Positions 12,282-23,209 of a stretch of DNA of 64,000 nt are shown one piece after another. The stretch is from Epiperipatus broadwayi (lineage: Eukaryota; Onychophora; Udeonychophora; Euonychophora; Peripatidae). Made by a program: the position numbers and the translations under genes. Numbering within the stretch: position 1 is the first letter of the stretch; each line of letters opens with the position of its first letter. The notes below the pieces were generated by a model, which was not told the origin of the DNA, did not search any database, and saw nothing but the letters and a program-made list of their open reading frames with translations. The stretch is from contig JAQFVV010000276.1 in NCBI GenBank assembly GCA_028023455.1, positions 250,001 to 314,000 on the forward strand, read 5' to 3'.

Positions 12282-12829
12282 ATCACTATTTCTTATGTTT
12301 GCTTATAACTGTTATTAAAACAAGCAAAACTCTCCATACAGTATTGCCACTGAGTGCAGGCCAGAGTAATCAATGGATGCTATAAGGTGCATAAGAAATG
12401 GTAATCATATGATGTTTATTGGCTCAAAACCAATCTGCCTAATATGATAGTGGTGGTTATGATTATTAAAGAACCAAAGACACCAAAATGTATAGGTATA
12501 AAGCTGAGTTCTGACCTATATGACTATATAGGCTAATGATCTTGGACTAAAAATATTATTGTGTTTTCAATTTAAGACTTATAGTTTTGTAGTTAAGTAG
12601 ATATAAAAGGTGGCTGCTGGAGGGTTGCATTAGATCCTAAGATCTAGGTGCAGTGCTCTCAGATCCAAGGTTCCTCACTGATGAAGGTCACAGGCCAGAA
12701 ACTAATCTGGGGATATTGGATGAGTAGGCACTAGATGGGGATTTTATGCACAAGCCTTCTGATTCTGGCATCTATTGATTACTCTGGATTGCACTGAGTG
12801 GCCTACTGTATGGAAAGTTTTTCCTGTTT
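12282..12829 (+). repeat. R1 dispersed repeat, copy a, with inverted ends
   Basis: The left end carries the R1 arm (TTCTTATGTTTGCTTATAAC, then GCAAAACTCTCCATACAGTA and AATCAATGGATGC). It is followed by the forward R1 body (CCAAAGACACCAAAATGTAT, GGGTTGCATTAGATCCTAAG, TGGATGAGTAGGCACTAGAT). The right end carries the same arm inverted (GCACTGAGTGGCCTACTGTA, then TGGAAAGTTTTTCCTG). The arms are about 60 bp. No protein-coding frame was found. It could be a MITE-like non-autonomous DNA element or a dispersed satellite monomer. Confidence 0.7.
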
Positions 12830-14109
12830 GAATAAATCATTTTTAAAAATAAGAACTGGTGATGGAACATTTAATTGACCTTTTTTGTAAAAGAAATAGA
12901 AGGTCAAAGATATATTTCAATTTTTTGAAGACTTTATTACTGCCTTATTCAATAATATTCTTTTGATAGTTCATATTTATAAATTTTTTATATAAATCTT
13001 GTTATGTTACTGAATATTTTTTTTATCATTGCATTTTTTTCTAATTCTTAAAAATTTGATTGCAGGTGATTTAAAATGTTAAGTGCTTAGATGGTTACTA
13101 CGAAAATGAACGTAGCTATAGGTATTACATCAGTTTATTTTACTGTAAATAATTCCAATTTTATAAAAAATGGAGTACTGTTTTAGAAAACTTTAGTCTA
13201 CGTTCTTACTAAAATTATGTATTGTAATAAATAATCTACTTATATAGAATTTGACTATGCGTGTAATATAAAAAAGAGAATAAACCATAAACCAAGCACT
13301 TTTCAAGAATTTACACACACTTATCCTGTAAGCATCAGTTTAAAAAATATAAGTAGATCACTTATACTTAGAACTCATCATTACATAAGCCAGTTCTTGC
13401 TCACTATGCTGAAATCAGGGCTTTAACCTACTGGGTGACTAAAATATAATTTGAACATATAAATTGTATAAACTTATGCATTCTATAGCAGGAGAGATAG
13501 AGAATATCATTTTTATCCATCTGTGATTAGAGTAAATTTTAAATTTAATATTTATTTCTAATCACAGGTGGTTAAAAATGAGATTATCTTTCTCTCCTAC
13601 TATAGAATGAATAAACTGATATAATTCATTTATCAAGTTATATTTCAGGCACACAATAAGTTAAAGCCCTCATTTCAGTATAGTAAGCAAGATTGGCTTA
13701 TATAATAGCAAGCTCAATGCACAAATGTTCTACTTTTTTTAAACTGATGCTTCCTTTCTTTATATTAATAAGAAAGAATGTGGATCCTATATAATATATG
13801 GTCATATCATAAAAACATTACCTACATGTCTCATCCAGGAATGAGTTTAAATCCTAGCATTCCTACACCTTGACGATTCCAGTTAAATCATAAAAACGTT
13901 GGCATAATTTGGTGTCTTTTTTACGATTATTGCATACCATGTTTTTGCAAATAAAATTTAGAATTAAAAATAAATTAGTTATTTTTTTAGATTAAGTGTA
14001 TTATTTGCGATAATTGAAATATGTGCTGGTGATATTTATTATTTTGTAAAGCAAATTTAACAGCCTTAATTTCATTATGATAAAGTATATTAGGTACTGC
14101 GATATAACC
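12830..14109. other. AT-rich DNA with a small local inverted duplication
   Basis: Positions 13,470-13,620 contain an inverted pair (ATTCTATAGCAGGAGAGATA and its near complement TCTCTCCTACTATAGAAT), and wider flanks around 13,310-13,740 also match in inverse orientation. This suggests a decayed palindromic element of about 0.45 kb. No gene was recognised. Confidence 0.4.
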
Positions 14110-15190
14110 TACAGATATTAAAAACATTTATTTAGTAACTGAGGTTTGATATTTTCTAAAATTGAAATAAAATCTATGGTTTCTTTAACATGAGAATTAA
14201 TCGATAAAAACAAATGCTGAAATATTTTCTGTAACACAACCAATACTTCATTACTCCTGCCAAAGCAGCCTGGTTTATCAACTTTCGTAGAATATAAAAT
14301 GTACTGCAATGATTTCTGGTTGGTAATAAAATATTATACACATCCCTGTCAATGAAACCTTTTGTTTTTATATCCTTCAACTTGAATACTATGTTCTAAA
14401 ATAATTTATTTACAGTAGTTTAAGCAATGGATTTATAAAAAAATTTGTTATTTAAAAGAATTAGAGCTTTATATATGTCATTATCTTTATTCATGATTAT
14501 ATTGTTCTTCATTTATCTTCAAGTGATTTGAAATAAGACTTTGCCCATAAAACCTGCTGATATATAATGCAATGAAAATTCTAAACTCAATGTTGGATGG
14601 ACTGTAATAAATAAACAAAATGATTTTCGATTTTCTCTCCATTCATACTGCAAGCACCATCAGTAGTAACTGATACAACTTTGGAAAAATCTATTTATTT
14701 TCACAATTAATGTTGACAATTGCATGCAAATGTCTATGGGTTTTATTGTTTTACTAATGGCTTTAAATTAATTAACTTCTTTTTTTATATTATTTCCAAT
14801 ACAAAAGCAAATAAATTTGCTAAAGCAGCTGATCCAGTTATAATATACTCTCATCCAAAAGAAGAGAAATTAAACCAAGTGATCTTATATTTAGTTTTCT
14901 TGAAGAGTTCCCAATATCATTTTTTTCACTTTATTTTTAACCAAAGGCATATTCTTTATGCTTTGAATAATTTTGTTGTTGTTCTAAACCCGCTTCTTTC
15001 TACATTCTCCCATCATTGAAGGATTTCCTATGCTTAACAATTATTGAGGCAAAATACTAGCAAACGTTTCATTTGAATGGATGTAGACAAATTTTATTAG
15101 GATATTGATTGAATATTTCTAATTTTGATTTCCCTAACAATGAAATATTTTCGTTCATTCTTGCCTTTTAAGGAGCGATTTGTTGTCTAT
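14110..15190 (-). pseudogene. Decayed hAT-superfamily (ZBED5/GTF2IRD2-like) transposase fragment
   Basis: On the minus strand, broken frames show the core of this family in order. An LLDES segment near 14,860 is followed after a frame change by TGSAALANLFAFV. Then come VTTDGACSMNG at about 14,645-14,685, HCIIYQQVLWAKSY at about 14,530-14,575, and a segment starting YILYSTKV near 14,300 that lies where the family has its hteVRWLSRG motif. hAT transposases cut and paste DNA elements through an RNase H-like DDE fold. Stops and frameshifts exclude function. No BED finger, terminal inverted repeats or 8-bp target duplication were found. Recognition is by motif reading only; the first and last segments are the weakest. 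Confidence 0.6.
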
Positions 15191-15959
15191 TTCACAGAGC
15201 TATTTTACTGATGACGTTCTGCATACAACTGGCCTGGAACATCAACAACTACTGCTATTGCTGTCATTAATCCTACCATTGACTGCTATTCACCAATTTT
15301 GAACATCTTTGCTAATTCATTATAATAATTTATTATTTTTGTTTTCACTCATCATGTTAAAGAAACTGTAAAAAATTTATTCAAAAATAAAATCAAATTC
15401 ATCTTTTATAATTAAAAAAAAAATCAACATTTTATTATAGGTCTAAATAAAATTACTTATATAATATGCACGTCCAGCAAGATTCGATCAAAAATAAAGC
15501 ACATATTTAACAATAATGCACTTGTTAGCTTACTTCTGTTACTAGTCACTATGTGATTTGGAATACATAATAAACTTTCTTTTAAGAAGATCCTGGAATC
15601 AAGCATGAATTGTACCATTGTACTGAATGCTTCAAGAAAATTCTATTTGTTGGTTAGTTTCTTTAGATAAAATAAAATTTTTATTTAGGCATATTTTAAC
15701 GATTAAAAAATGAATAATTTTTAACATGAAATCACCAACAAATTGTTTATGTTCTAGCATAATTTAAAGATATTCCTACTCTATTATATGTGCCAGTCCT
15801 ATATTTGTTATACTTTTTTCAAAAGGACTTGAATGTAATATTATAAAATAAATAGAAAAATGGTACTTGATAAATAACCCAATATCATAATAAAATCGCT
15901 GTTGATAAAACTTAAATATCAAATAGACAAAATTACTATAGTATATTGCAGAAATAGAA

Positions 15960-16575
15960 GAAGTTAACAATTACAAATACCTTGATCAGATTATTAATAC
16001 AGATGGAAACATAATGGATGAAATTAATCATAGAATTAAACTTGGTTGGAGTGCTTTTGGTAGAAATAATTTGATACTAAAAGGAAATATGCCAATGTGT
16101 TTGAAAAGGAAGATTTTTTAACAAATGTGTTTTACCAGTTCTTACTTATTGATCTGAGACTTGGACACAATAAAAGAGCAATACAGAAACTCCATACCAC
16201 TCAAAGAATTATGGAGAGATGCATGTTGGGAGTAACTAGAAAAGATCGAAAACGCCATGTATGGGTAAGGGAACAAATGTGTGTTACTGACCTCATTGAA
16301 AAAATTAAAAGATTGAAGTGGAGTTGGGCTGGACATATTGCTAGAAGAGATTATAATTTGATGGTCAATTGAAATTTTAAACTGGATTCCAAGAGATTGT
16401 AAAAGACCCAGAAAGAGACCACATGTGAGATGAATGGATGAAAACCGAAAGTGTGCAAAGGTGATGTGGATAAGAGAAGCTAAAGATCAGAGATGGATTA
16501 AACTTGGAGAGACCTTTATCCTGCAGTAGATTGATAATGGTTGATGATGATATTGCAGAATAACATTTTGCAAAC
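15960..16575 (+). pseudogene. 3' end of an RTE-type LINE (reverse transcriptase C-terminus), copy 1
   Basis: Broken frames give NYKYLDQIINTDGN, EINHRIKLGWSAFGRN, then TTQRIMERCMLGVTRKDRKR, REQMCVTDLIEKIKRLKWSW and AGHIAR, followed by remnants of W-PRD-RPRKRPH. This is the well-known C-terminal region of RTE-clade retrotransposon polymerases (consensus lkWqWAGHiaR). A frameshift lies near 16,120 and stops follow 16,370. The sequence ends with TTGATGATGATATT, in keeping with the short TGA-type tails of RTE elements. The endonuclease and catalytic RT parts are absent, which is typical 5' truncation. Confidence 0.85.
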
Positions 16576-17423
16576 AATTCCAATTTAGGAAAATAGTAAT
16601 CCTATCTGTTTTCATCAAAATAAATTCAAGAAAAATAGTCTGTAATTATTCTAAATGTCAAAACTTTAAGCCCAAATCACTTCTATAGTCAGACCATACT
16701 CAATAAAACCTGGCCTAGCAAAATGGCTGCACTCCATAATCTTTTTTTATTCTATTAATATAATTTTTATTTGCAATAACAACAGAATATTTTCATTACA
16801 AAGAAATAGAACAACGGTTTATTTACATTGCCAATGGCTCATGCTAAAAAAATTAAACTACTTTCTCTACATCACTTCAAGCTAACTTTAGTTTCATAAA
16901 AATACAAAACATTTTTATTCTCAGATAATACTCATATATAATCATAGGGACTCTTGCTCTACATATAATTTATTTTAATTTATTATTTATCCTTTATACA
17001 ATATTCCATTGACTCAATATAATTGTTAAATGTATTAACACACAACTCTTCCTAAAATGTTTTAGAAGTTCAATAAAAAAAAATATTATTCAATCTTTAA
17101 AAATATTTATAAAATATATATATAAATTTGTATCAATTTTTTAAATTCACATATTGTTAAAAAATATAGTAAACCAATAGAAACAGAGCTTAAAAGCATT
17201 TATAGATCACAGTCTTCATCTTTTGATCATTAGCCTTGTCTGTATGAAACACCATCTAAACTGTCTATTAACATTAGGCTATTTTATAATAGCCATCATT
17301 TGCATTAAAATAAACTAGGTTTCACAAAAGTACTCTGATGTATATTAAAATTTCAGCAAAAAAACTAAATACTCAATTCCAGTCATTTACTATCAAAATT
17401 TATTTTCTGCAATAGCAATTAAA
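16576..17423. other. AT-rich DNA, nothing recognised
   Basis: No gene, RNA or repeat family could be supported between the RTE remnant and the first SINE. Confidence 0.4.
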
Positions 17424-17434
17424 ATCGTTGCAAC

Positions 17435-17537
17435 AAGCGTTGGTGGCGAGTGGTTAGCACAGCCACCTTACAAGCAGTTGTCCCGGGGTTCGCTTCCGGG
17501 CAGACGCTTTGACACATTAAAAAAAATTAATGTATTT
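17435..17537 (+). mobile_element. tRNA-Gly-derived minimal SINE, copy A
   Basis: A tRNA-like unit of about 80 nt. The A-box region is TGGCGAGTGGTTAGC, the anticodon arm ACCTTACAAGCAGTTG and the T-arm CCCGGGGTTCGCTTCCGGG with B box GGTTCGCTTCC. AGCGT and ACGCT can pair as an acceptor stem. It matches tRNA-Gly(TCC) layout with the anticodon changed from TCC to TAC. The 3' part is TTTGACACATT plus an A run. A likely target duplication ATC(G/A)TTGCAAC occurs at 17,424-17,434 and 17,538-17,548 (10 of 11 identical). Confidence 0.8.
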
Positions 17538-17859
17538 ATCATTGCAACTTTAATCTATGCCCTATTGGTTTAATGCATTGATAGATACACTCTACATCAT
17601 AAAGTTCGCCAATTTCTTTAAAGCTCTCCAACAAAAAAAGCCATTTCTTTACTAATCTATCTCTAAAAAGAAGTTATGAATAAACAATTAAGATTATAAA
17701 TTACTAAATAATTCACTTGTCATACTGATATCCCGACAATAAAGTCTTATGAACTTTGGCATCAGCTTAGTAAAATATTTCTACTAAAAACTAATCACAT
17801 CTAACCAAATATATATATATTTCTTTTCAAATTTAATTAAATATAATAAAAGTCTTTGT

Positions 17860-17952
17860 CAAGCGTTTGTTGCCTAGTGTTTAGCATAGTTGTCTTCCAA
17901 GCAGTTGGCCCGAGTTCGCTTCCCGGTCAACACATTTGACATATGAAAAAAA
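17860..17952 (+). mobile_element. tRNA-Gly-derived minimal SINE, copy B
   Basis: Matches tRNA-Gly(TCC): GTTTAGCATAGTTG, anticodon arm TCTTCCAAGCAGTTGG with the TCC anticodon retained, and T-arm CCCGAGTTCGCTTCCCGG. It is followed by the family 3' segment ACATTTGACATATG and a ten-A tail. A weak target duplication (AAAAGTCTTT versus AAAAGTATTT) overlaps the tail and is not conclusive. Confidence 0.8.
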
Positions 17953-19559
17953 AAAGTATTTTAGTTAAACCAAATGGTAAGAATGTCTTCGCATATATAC
18001 ATATTCACAACAAGGTGAAAACTAAAATAATTTGTGTATTGTTATAAATGCATGAATATATACATATAAAGAAATATATGTGCAGTACGATTAAACCTAA
18101 TATTAATGATTACTTACTTAAAACTCCCTTGAACTAACCCATTTTTTGTTTACTAGTGAATAATCATTCTTTTTCTTTCTTTCTTAGAAAAAAATACATG
18201 GAATTTCCTAAGTGGCTGAAGGTCAACATCAACCTTTAATAATTAAAATGTAAAATTTACAACAAAAAAAAAAAGATGGATATTTTTAAAATATTAAAGA
18301 CTCGTTATAAATTTTATAAAATACGGAAATGTTACAAAGATAAATTACGAAGAAGTAGGTGAAGTGAAAAAGAAGTCCAAGCTAGTTTATGTCACATTTG
18401 CCTTTTGGCTAAATTATGAAAAGTGATAATTTATTTTGATATAACCCAATAATTATAATTTTTTTAATTATTTGACAATAAATTGAAACAGTCAGTGAAT
18501 AAATAATAAAATATGTTCAGGATTTTCAAAAATATTGTTTGATTAATTTATAAAAAAAAGAGGAAAAAAAAGGTGAAGTCACTTAATTTATATTGCAAGA
18601 CACTCAATCAAACATACTCCTAAAAATTCAACTTAATTCTTAGAATCCTCATTAAAACTTCGATATATTTTAAATATTGAGTTAGAATGAATCATGTAAA
18701 GATAATGACAAGTAATAACCAACTATTAACAACGATCAAATATTATACTAATGCCTACTTGTATCATCTTGCCTCAAGTAAAAAAAAACATTTAACTTAT
18801 ATGTATACGTACAAGGAAAAAATATACCTAATAATATATTGTAGGTGAATTTCTATTTATGAATCAAATATAGAGATAATTGTAATATTTTCTAGTTTGT
18901 ATATAAATATTTATTTATGTAATCGTGTGACCATTAATTCGTAAGAAGGGAGGAATGCGTAAATGGCATTCGATTACCAAAATTATGTAAATCATAGAAG
19001 TTTTATTATATTAATACTTTTAATTCCTTAACGGAAAATTAATCTCGAACGTTCTGTTTTTAAAGACCAAACCCTAATGCACTTTAAATTTGTATGTATA
19101 TATGTACATCCATCGTATAGAGTGCACGGCTATAATAAATCATGTTAGCATATTAGTTGGAGAATTTTCGTTTATTTACCGTTATTGTTTGTGTACTATC
19201 TGGAACGGTATGATTTTTTTGCAACAAACATTTTAATTTCAGAATAAGTAATTCTGTCTTAATTTTCCCCTTTGTATTTTTTAATCTTTTATATTTTGCC
19301 TTTCCATTTTTTCTTCACAAATTAGAACGTCTATATTCGTTTAAAAATGGCTACTAGCAACATAATTATTCTGACGTCATATAGTTGAGTTATTCATTTA
19401 TAAAATTAACTTGAACAACTTTAAATTGTATCTAGTTTATAATAAAAAAATTTCAAGCCGCATTTAGTCAGAGGAAAAAATTTCGATGTGTATCATTTGT
19501 AAAAGGATTATATATATATATATATAACTATAACCATTAAATGTCTGTATTTTTAAATC
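17953..19559. other. AT-rich DNA, nothing recognised
   Basis: AT-rich sequence with no supported coding region. A short TA run lies at 19,510-19,525 next to the palindrome that follows. Confidence 0.4.
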
Positions 19560-19561
19560 AT

Positions 19562-19880
19562 ATAATAATAATTCAAACAAATTTATTTAACACAGTATTC
19601 AAAATTAAATAATATATACTTTACCAAAGTACTTTTGATTGTTTCACTGACAATCTTCATCAATCATTAATACAAATGTACTAATTAAATAATATATTCT
19701 TTAACGGAAGTACTTTAGATTGTTTTACTGACAATCTTTATCAACCATTAATGCAAATGTACATTTGTATTAATGATTAATAAAGATTGTCAGTGAAACA
19801 ATCTAAAGTACTTCTGGTAAAGAATATATTATTTAATTTTGAATACTGTGTTAAATAAATTTGTTTGAATTATTAATACA
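19562..19880. repeat. Palindrome with a tandemly duplicated left arm
   Basis: The left arm reads AATTCAAACAAATTTATTTA, then CACAGTATTCAAAATTAAAT, and continues to CATTAATACAAATGTAC. A diverged second ~80-bp copy of its inner part follows (19,681-19,762). The right arm is the reverse complement and ends at TAAATTTGTTTGAATT. The centre CAAATGTACATTTG has no spacer. It looks like a foldback element or a palindrome that duplicated one arm. There is no coding capacity. Confidence 0.85.
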
Positions 19881-20690
19881 TATATATATATATTGATAAA
19901 TACAAATATATAAAAAATAAAGGCAAGTAATCTGTAAATCTATGTTACTTTGATTATTTTGATAATAGACTAAAAACTAATAATTCTAGTGAACTCAGAT
20001 GAGCTTTAAAACTTCTGGGTTATTTTTTTTTACAATTTCTACAAATAATATCTAGTAAATTCTAAAATTTTAAATATAATTTGTTTGACCATGTTTTTGT
20101 TGGAACTGACATTTTTTTAAAAAAAAATTATCTATCATAAATGTTTTATCCCCTCACTAATAATTAATTTATTATTTTGATTAGAAATTGTCATTAATCA
20201 TTATTCAATAAAATGTGTCTTAATTTCATTACTTCTGTAATATGCGTATGTGTATTTTCTGTAAATATATACAATACAGTATTTCAATATGTAGAACTAA
20301 ATAATAAGTAATAAATTTGAGTAATCCACTTCCGAGTACCTGATTTCTTGAAAGTAATTCTTTAAAGTATTGGAGTCTAAATCACAAAGCAAACAAACGA
20401 AAATCCATTTTCATCCACTATAGTATTATTATATAAATGTTAGATTAAGACACGACTAGCTAAAAAAATAAATATACAATTATTTTATTCTGAGAAATTA
20501 AATTAGGGCTCTAAGTTATTGTAAATAGTATTTTTTCTTTAGTCCTGTGATTTGAAATGGTAGAAAATTATTAAATTTTTACACTACACATACATCGATT
20601 ATTACTAAATAAATTATTTAAACAAAAATTTTTTTAGACATAAAGTTGAGCTCATCTATAATTAAAATAATGAATGAAAATAGTCTAAAT
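19881..20690. other. AT-rich DNA, nothing recognised
   Basis: No gene or repeat family supported. Confidence 0.4.
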
Positions 20691-21236
20691 TAAAACAGGC
20701 AAAACTCTCTATACGTATTGCGACTCAGTGCAAACCAGAGTAATCAATGGATGCTAGAAGGCTTGTGCATAAAATTTCCATCTAGTGCCTACTTATCCAA
20801 TATCCCCAGACTAGTTTCTGGCTTGTGGCCTTAGTTAATGAGGAGCCTTGGATCGGAGAGAGCTATACCTAGATCTTAGGATCTAATACAACCCTCCAGC
20901 ATCCACCTTTTATATCTACTTAAATACAAAACTATGAGTCTTAAATTAAAAACACTATAATATTTTCAAACCAAGCTCATTAGCTTATATAGTCATATAG
21001 GTCTGAACTCAGTTCAGTACTTATATATTTTGGTGACTTTGGGTCTTTAATAACCACAGTTACCACTATCCTATTAGGCAGGATTGGTTTTAAGACAATA
21101 AACATCACTTGATGACCATTTCTCTGGCATCCATTGATTAGTCTAGCTTGTACTGAGTGGCAATATGTATAGAGAGTTTGCCTATTTTAATAACAGTCAT
21201 AAGCAAGCATAAGAAATGGTGATCATGTGATGTTCA
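20691..21236 (-). repeat. R1 dispersed repeat, copy b, with inverted ends
   Basis: Reverse-oriented R1 body (AAAACAGGCAAAACTCTC at the left, then TGGCTTGTGGCCTTA and TCCTATTAGGCAGGATTGGT). It is joined near 21,126 to the end of a forward unit (GGCATCCATTGATTAGTCTA, then GAGAGTTTGCCTATTTTAAT and AAGCATAAGAAATGGTGATC). The two ends therefore form inverted repeats of about 60 bp. It lies about 220 bp upstream of the Penelope-like element. Confidence 0.75.
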
Positions 21237-21439
21237 AAGTCTAAATTATGAATGATATTAATTTTAGGTGTTGCAAACGGTTACTAGTAAAGTTGATACT
21301 TGTTATGATGTTCAGTTTTAACAGATGTTATACCCTAATATTACAATTTTGATTTTTTAAACAAGAAATTATTTTTGAGAGAGTGTTGTAGATGTGTTTC
21401 TCTTACAGAAATTGTATTATTAATAATTTGGGTAAAAAC

Positions 21440-22870
21440 ATTTATTTGGCTTTCTCCATTTGACTTTGAAACTTCCTAAACAGCATAGAAATTTAGAAGA
21501 ATTCTTTACAAAGTGTCTAGAATCTCGGACAAAGGACTGGGTCTTGTATGCCAAAGGACATAGAACTTTGAGAAGAAATCTTGCCAAATTCTTTGTAAAA
21601 TTAATCAAGAACATGAAAATTGAAAGAACTGACTTACTAGTAAGCTTTGATGTGGAAAGTTTATTCATGAATGTACCATGCGAAGAAGCATTGTCTATTG
21701 TAAGAAAAAGTTTAAATGATGATAATAGTTTACAAACCAGAACAGTTCTTCCTATTGATAGCATAATGGAACTATTAATCTTCTGAGTAAAAACAACCTA
21801 CTTTCAATATAACATAGAATTATTCCAACAAAATCAAGGAATGGCTATGGTCTCACTATTGTCTCCCCTGATTAGCAATATTTACATGGAAGAACTTGAA
21901 ACTACAGCCATAAAAACTACTCCATATCCACCTAAAGTTTGGCTTTGCTATGTGGGTGATACATTTGTTGTATGGTCACATGGTTAAGCATTGCCACAAA
22001 CTTTCTGGACACACATCAACAACATATCCCCTACAATTAAATTCACAATAGAAATCAGAACAAGAACAAAAATTAGCATTCTTAGATGCTCTTGTGACAA
22101 GACTCCATCATGGCAAAATCAAAACTAAAATTTACCAAAAACCTATATATACAAAAAAATATCTAGCCTATACATTCAATCACACCAAAAACACAAACAT
22201 GGAGTTATACTATCACTGTGGAACAGAGCAAAAGAAGTTTTTTCAGAAACCAGTGATTTGGAGAAAGAAAAGATCTATATAGAACCTCTTATGAAAAATG
22301 GTTATCCATCAGCTGTTATTAAGAAAATTTTAAATAGACAACAAAAAGAATCAAGAGAAAAGATAATTATTGGTACTGTAATGTACCCACACATTCTAAA
22401 AATAGCAGACAAATTAAGGAAAATCTTCAATCAGTATAATATCAGAACAGCTTTCCAGAGGCATACCACACTATGAGGAATTGTAATATCTACAAAGCCT
22501 AAATTTGAAATGCTGAAAAGAAAAACTGCATCTATGAAATACCATGTAAAGGTGGAAGAACATATATTGGTGAGAATAGCTGTCCCATTGAGAATAGCTT
22601 GCAAGAACATATACTGATGATTTGGAGAAAGAAACAGATGTGCTTAAGGTAGCAGACCATGTATGTACCAATGAACATATGTTCAATTGAGAAAATACAA
22701 AAATATTGGCTACAGAAGAAAAGGTACAAAGAATTAAATTTAAAGAAGCTGCTCACATGACAATGGCAAAAAGTCCCATAAGCCAACCTAGTGTGACTAT
22801 ACATAATGAATGGAAACCACTAATCAACTTTTCTCTTAAGGAAAAAGTGGAGAAATCAGGAGGAACCTCA
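21440..22870 (+). pseudogene. Decayed Penelope-like retroelement: reverse transcriptase and GIY-YIG endonuclease
   Basis: Broken plus-strand frames show the Penelope order. RT: LLVSFDVESLFMNVP (motif A, about 21,635-21,680), RTVLPIDSIMELL, QNQGMAMVSLLSPLISNIYM (motif B), then CYVGDTFVVWSHG at 21,946-21,984, where the catalytic YVDD has become YVGD. The KPIYTKKYLAYTFNHTKNTN segment at 22,140-22,200 matches the family's RKPTHTDRYL-type block. GIY-YIG endonuclease: IYEIPCKGGRTYIGEN at 22,530-22,577. In this family the RT copies RNA and the GIY-YIG nuclease nicks the target. At least five stops or frameshifts and the YVGD change make it inactive. Terminal repeats were not found. Confidence 0.88.
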
Positions 22871-22895
22871 TAGATAAGTATAAGTACTTACTACA

Positions 22896-22985
22896 TATTG
22901 TTGCAGTTGGTTAGAGCATTACCTTAAAATTCAAGAATCAAGAATCTAAGGAACCAGTTTTGAATCTCATGCTCATACTGTCACT
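22896..22985 (+). repeat. Possible tRNA-derived sequence at the 3' side of the Penelope remnant
   Basis: TTGCAGTTGGTTAGAGCATT resembles the D-arm/A-box of a tRNA, and GTTTTGAATCTCATGC about 60 nt later resembles a mutated B box. No clear acceptor stem. It may be an old SINE head unrelated to the tRNA-Gly family. Confidence 0.3.
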
Positions 22986-23040
22986 GGTCAGGCCAGAAAT
23001 ACCTGTAGAAGAGGATAAGAAATACCTCTCGAAACATTGT

Positions 23041-23163
23041 GCATATACTAACCTGTTTTCTGTGATATACTAACAATTGGCGCATATACTCACCTGTTTG
23101 CTGTGATATTGCTAACAGTTGGTGCATATACTAAGCTGTTTGCTGCGATATTACTAACAGTTG
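23041..23163 (+). repeat. Three tandem 41-bp repeats
   Basis: Three copies of a unit with the form GCATATACTAACCTGTTTGC followed by TGTGATATTACTAACAGTTGG start at 23,041, 23,082 and 23,123. No coding role is visible. Confidence 0.85.
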
Positions 23164-23209
23164 AATGTGTTTGGAATATTTAAATAAAATTAAATTTTTC
23201 TAAAGACAT

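Noticed and set aside
12660-12710. Hammerhead-ribozyme-like core in R1 (CTGATGA, short stem, GAAA)
   Set aside because: The core words occur in several copies, but the stem II bases do not co-vary, the A-A closing pair is wrong, and no upstream strand could form stems I and III with the required cleavage site. Some copies break CTGATGA or GAAA.
16142-16583. Minus-strand frames opposite the RTE remnant
   Set aside because: Antisense shadows of the RTE polymerase sequence.
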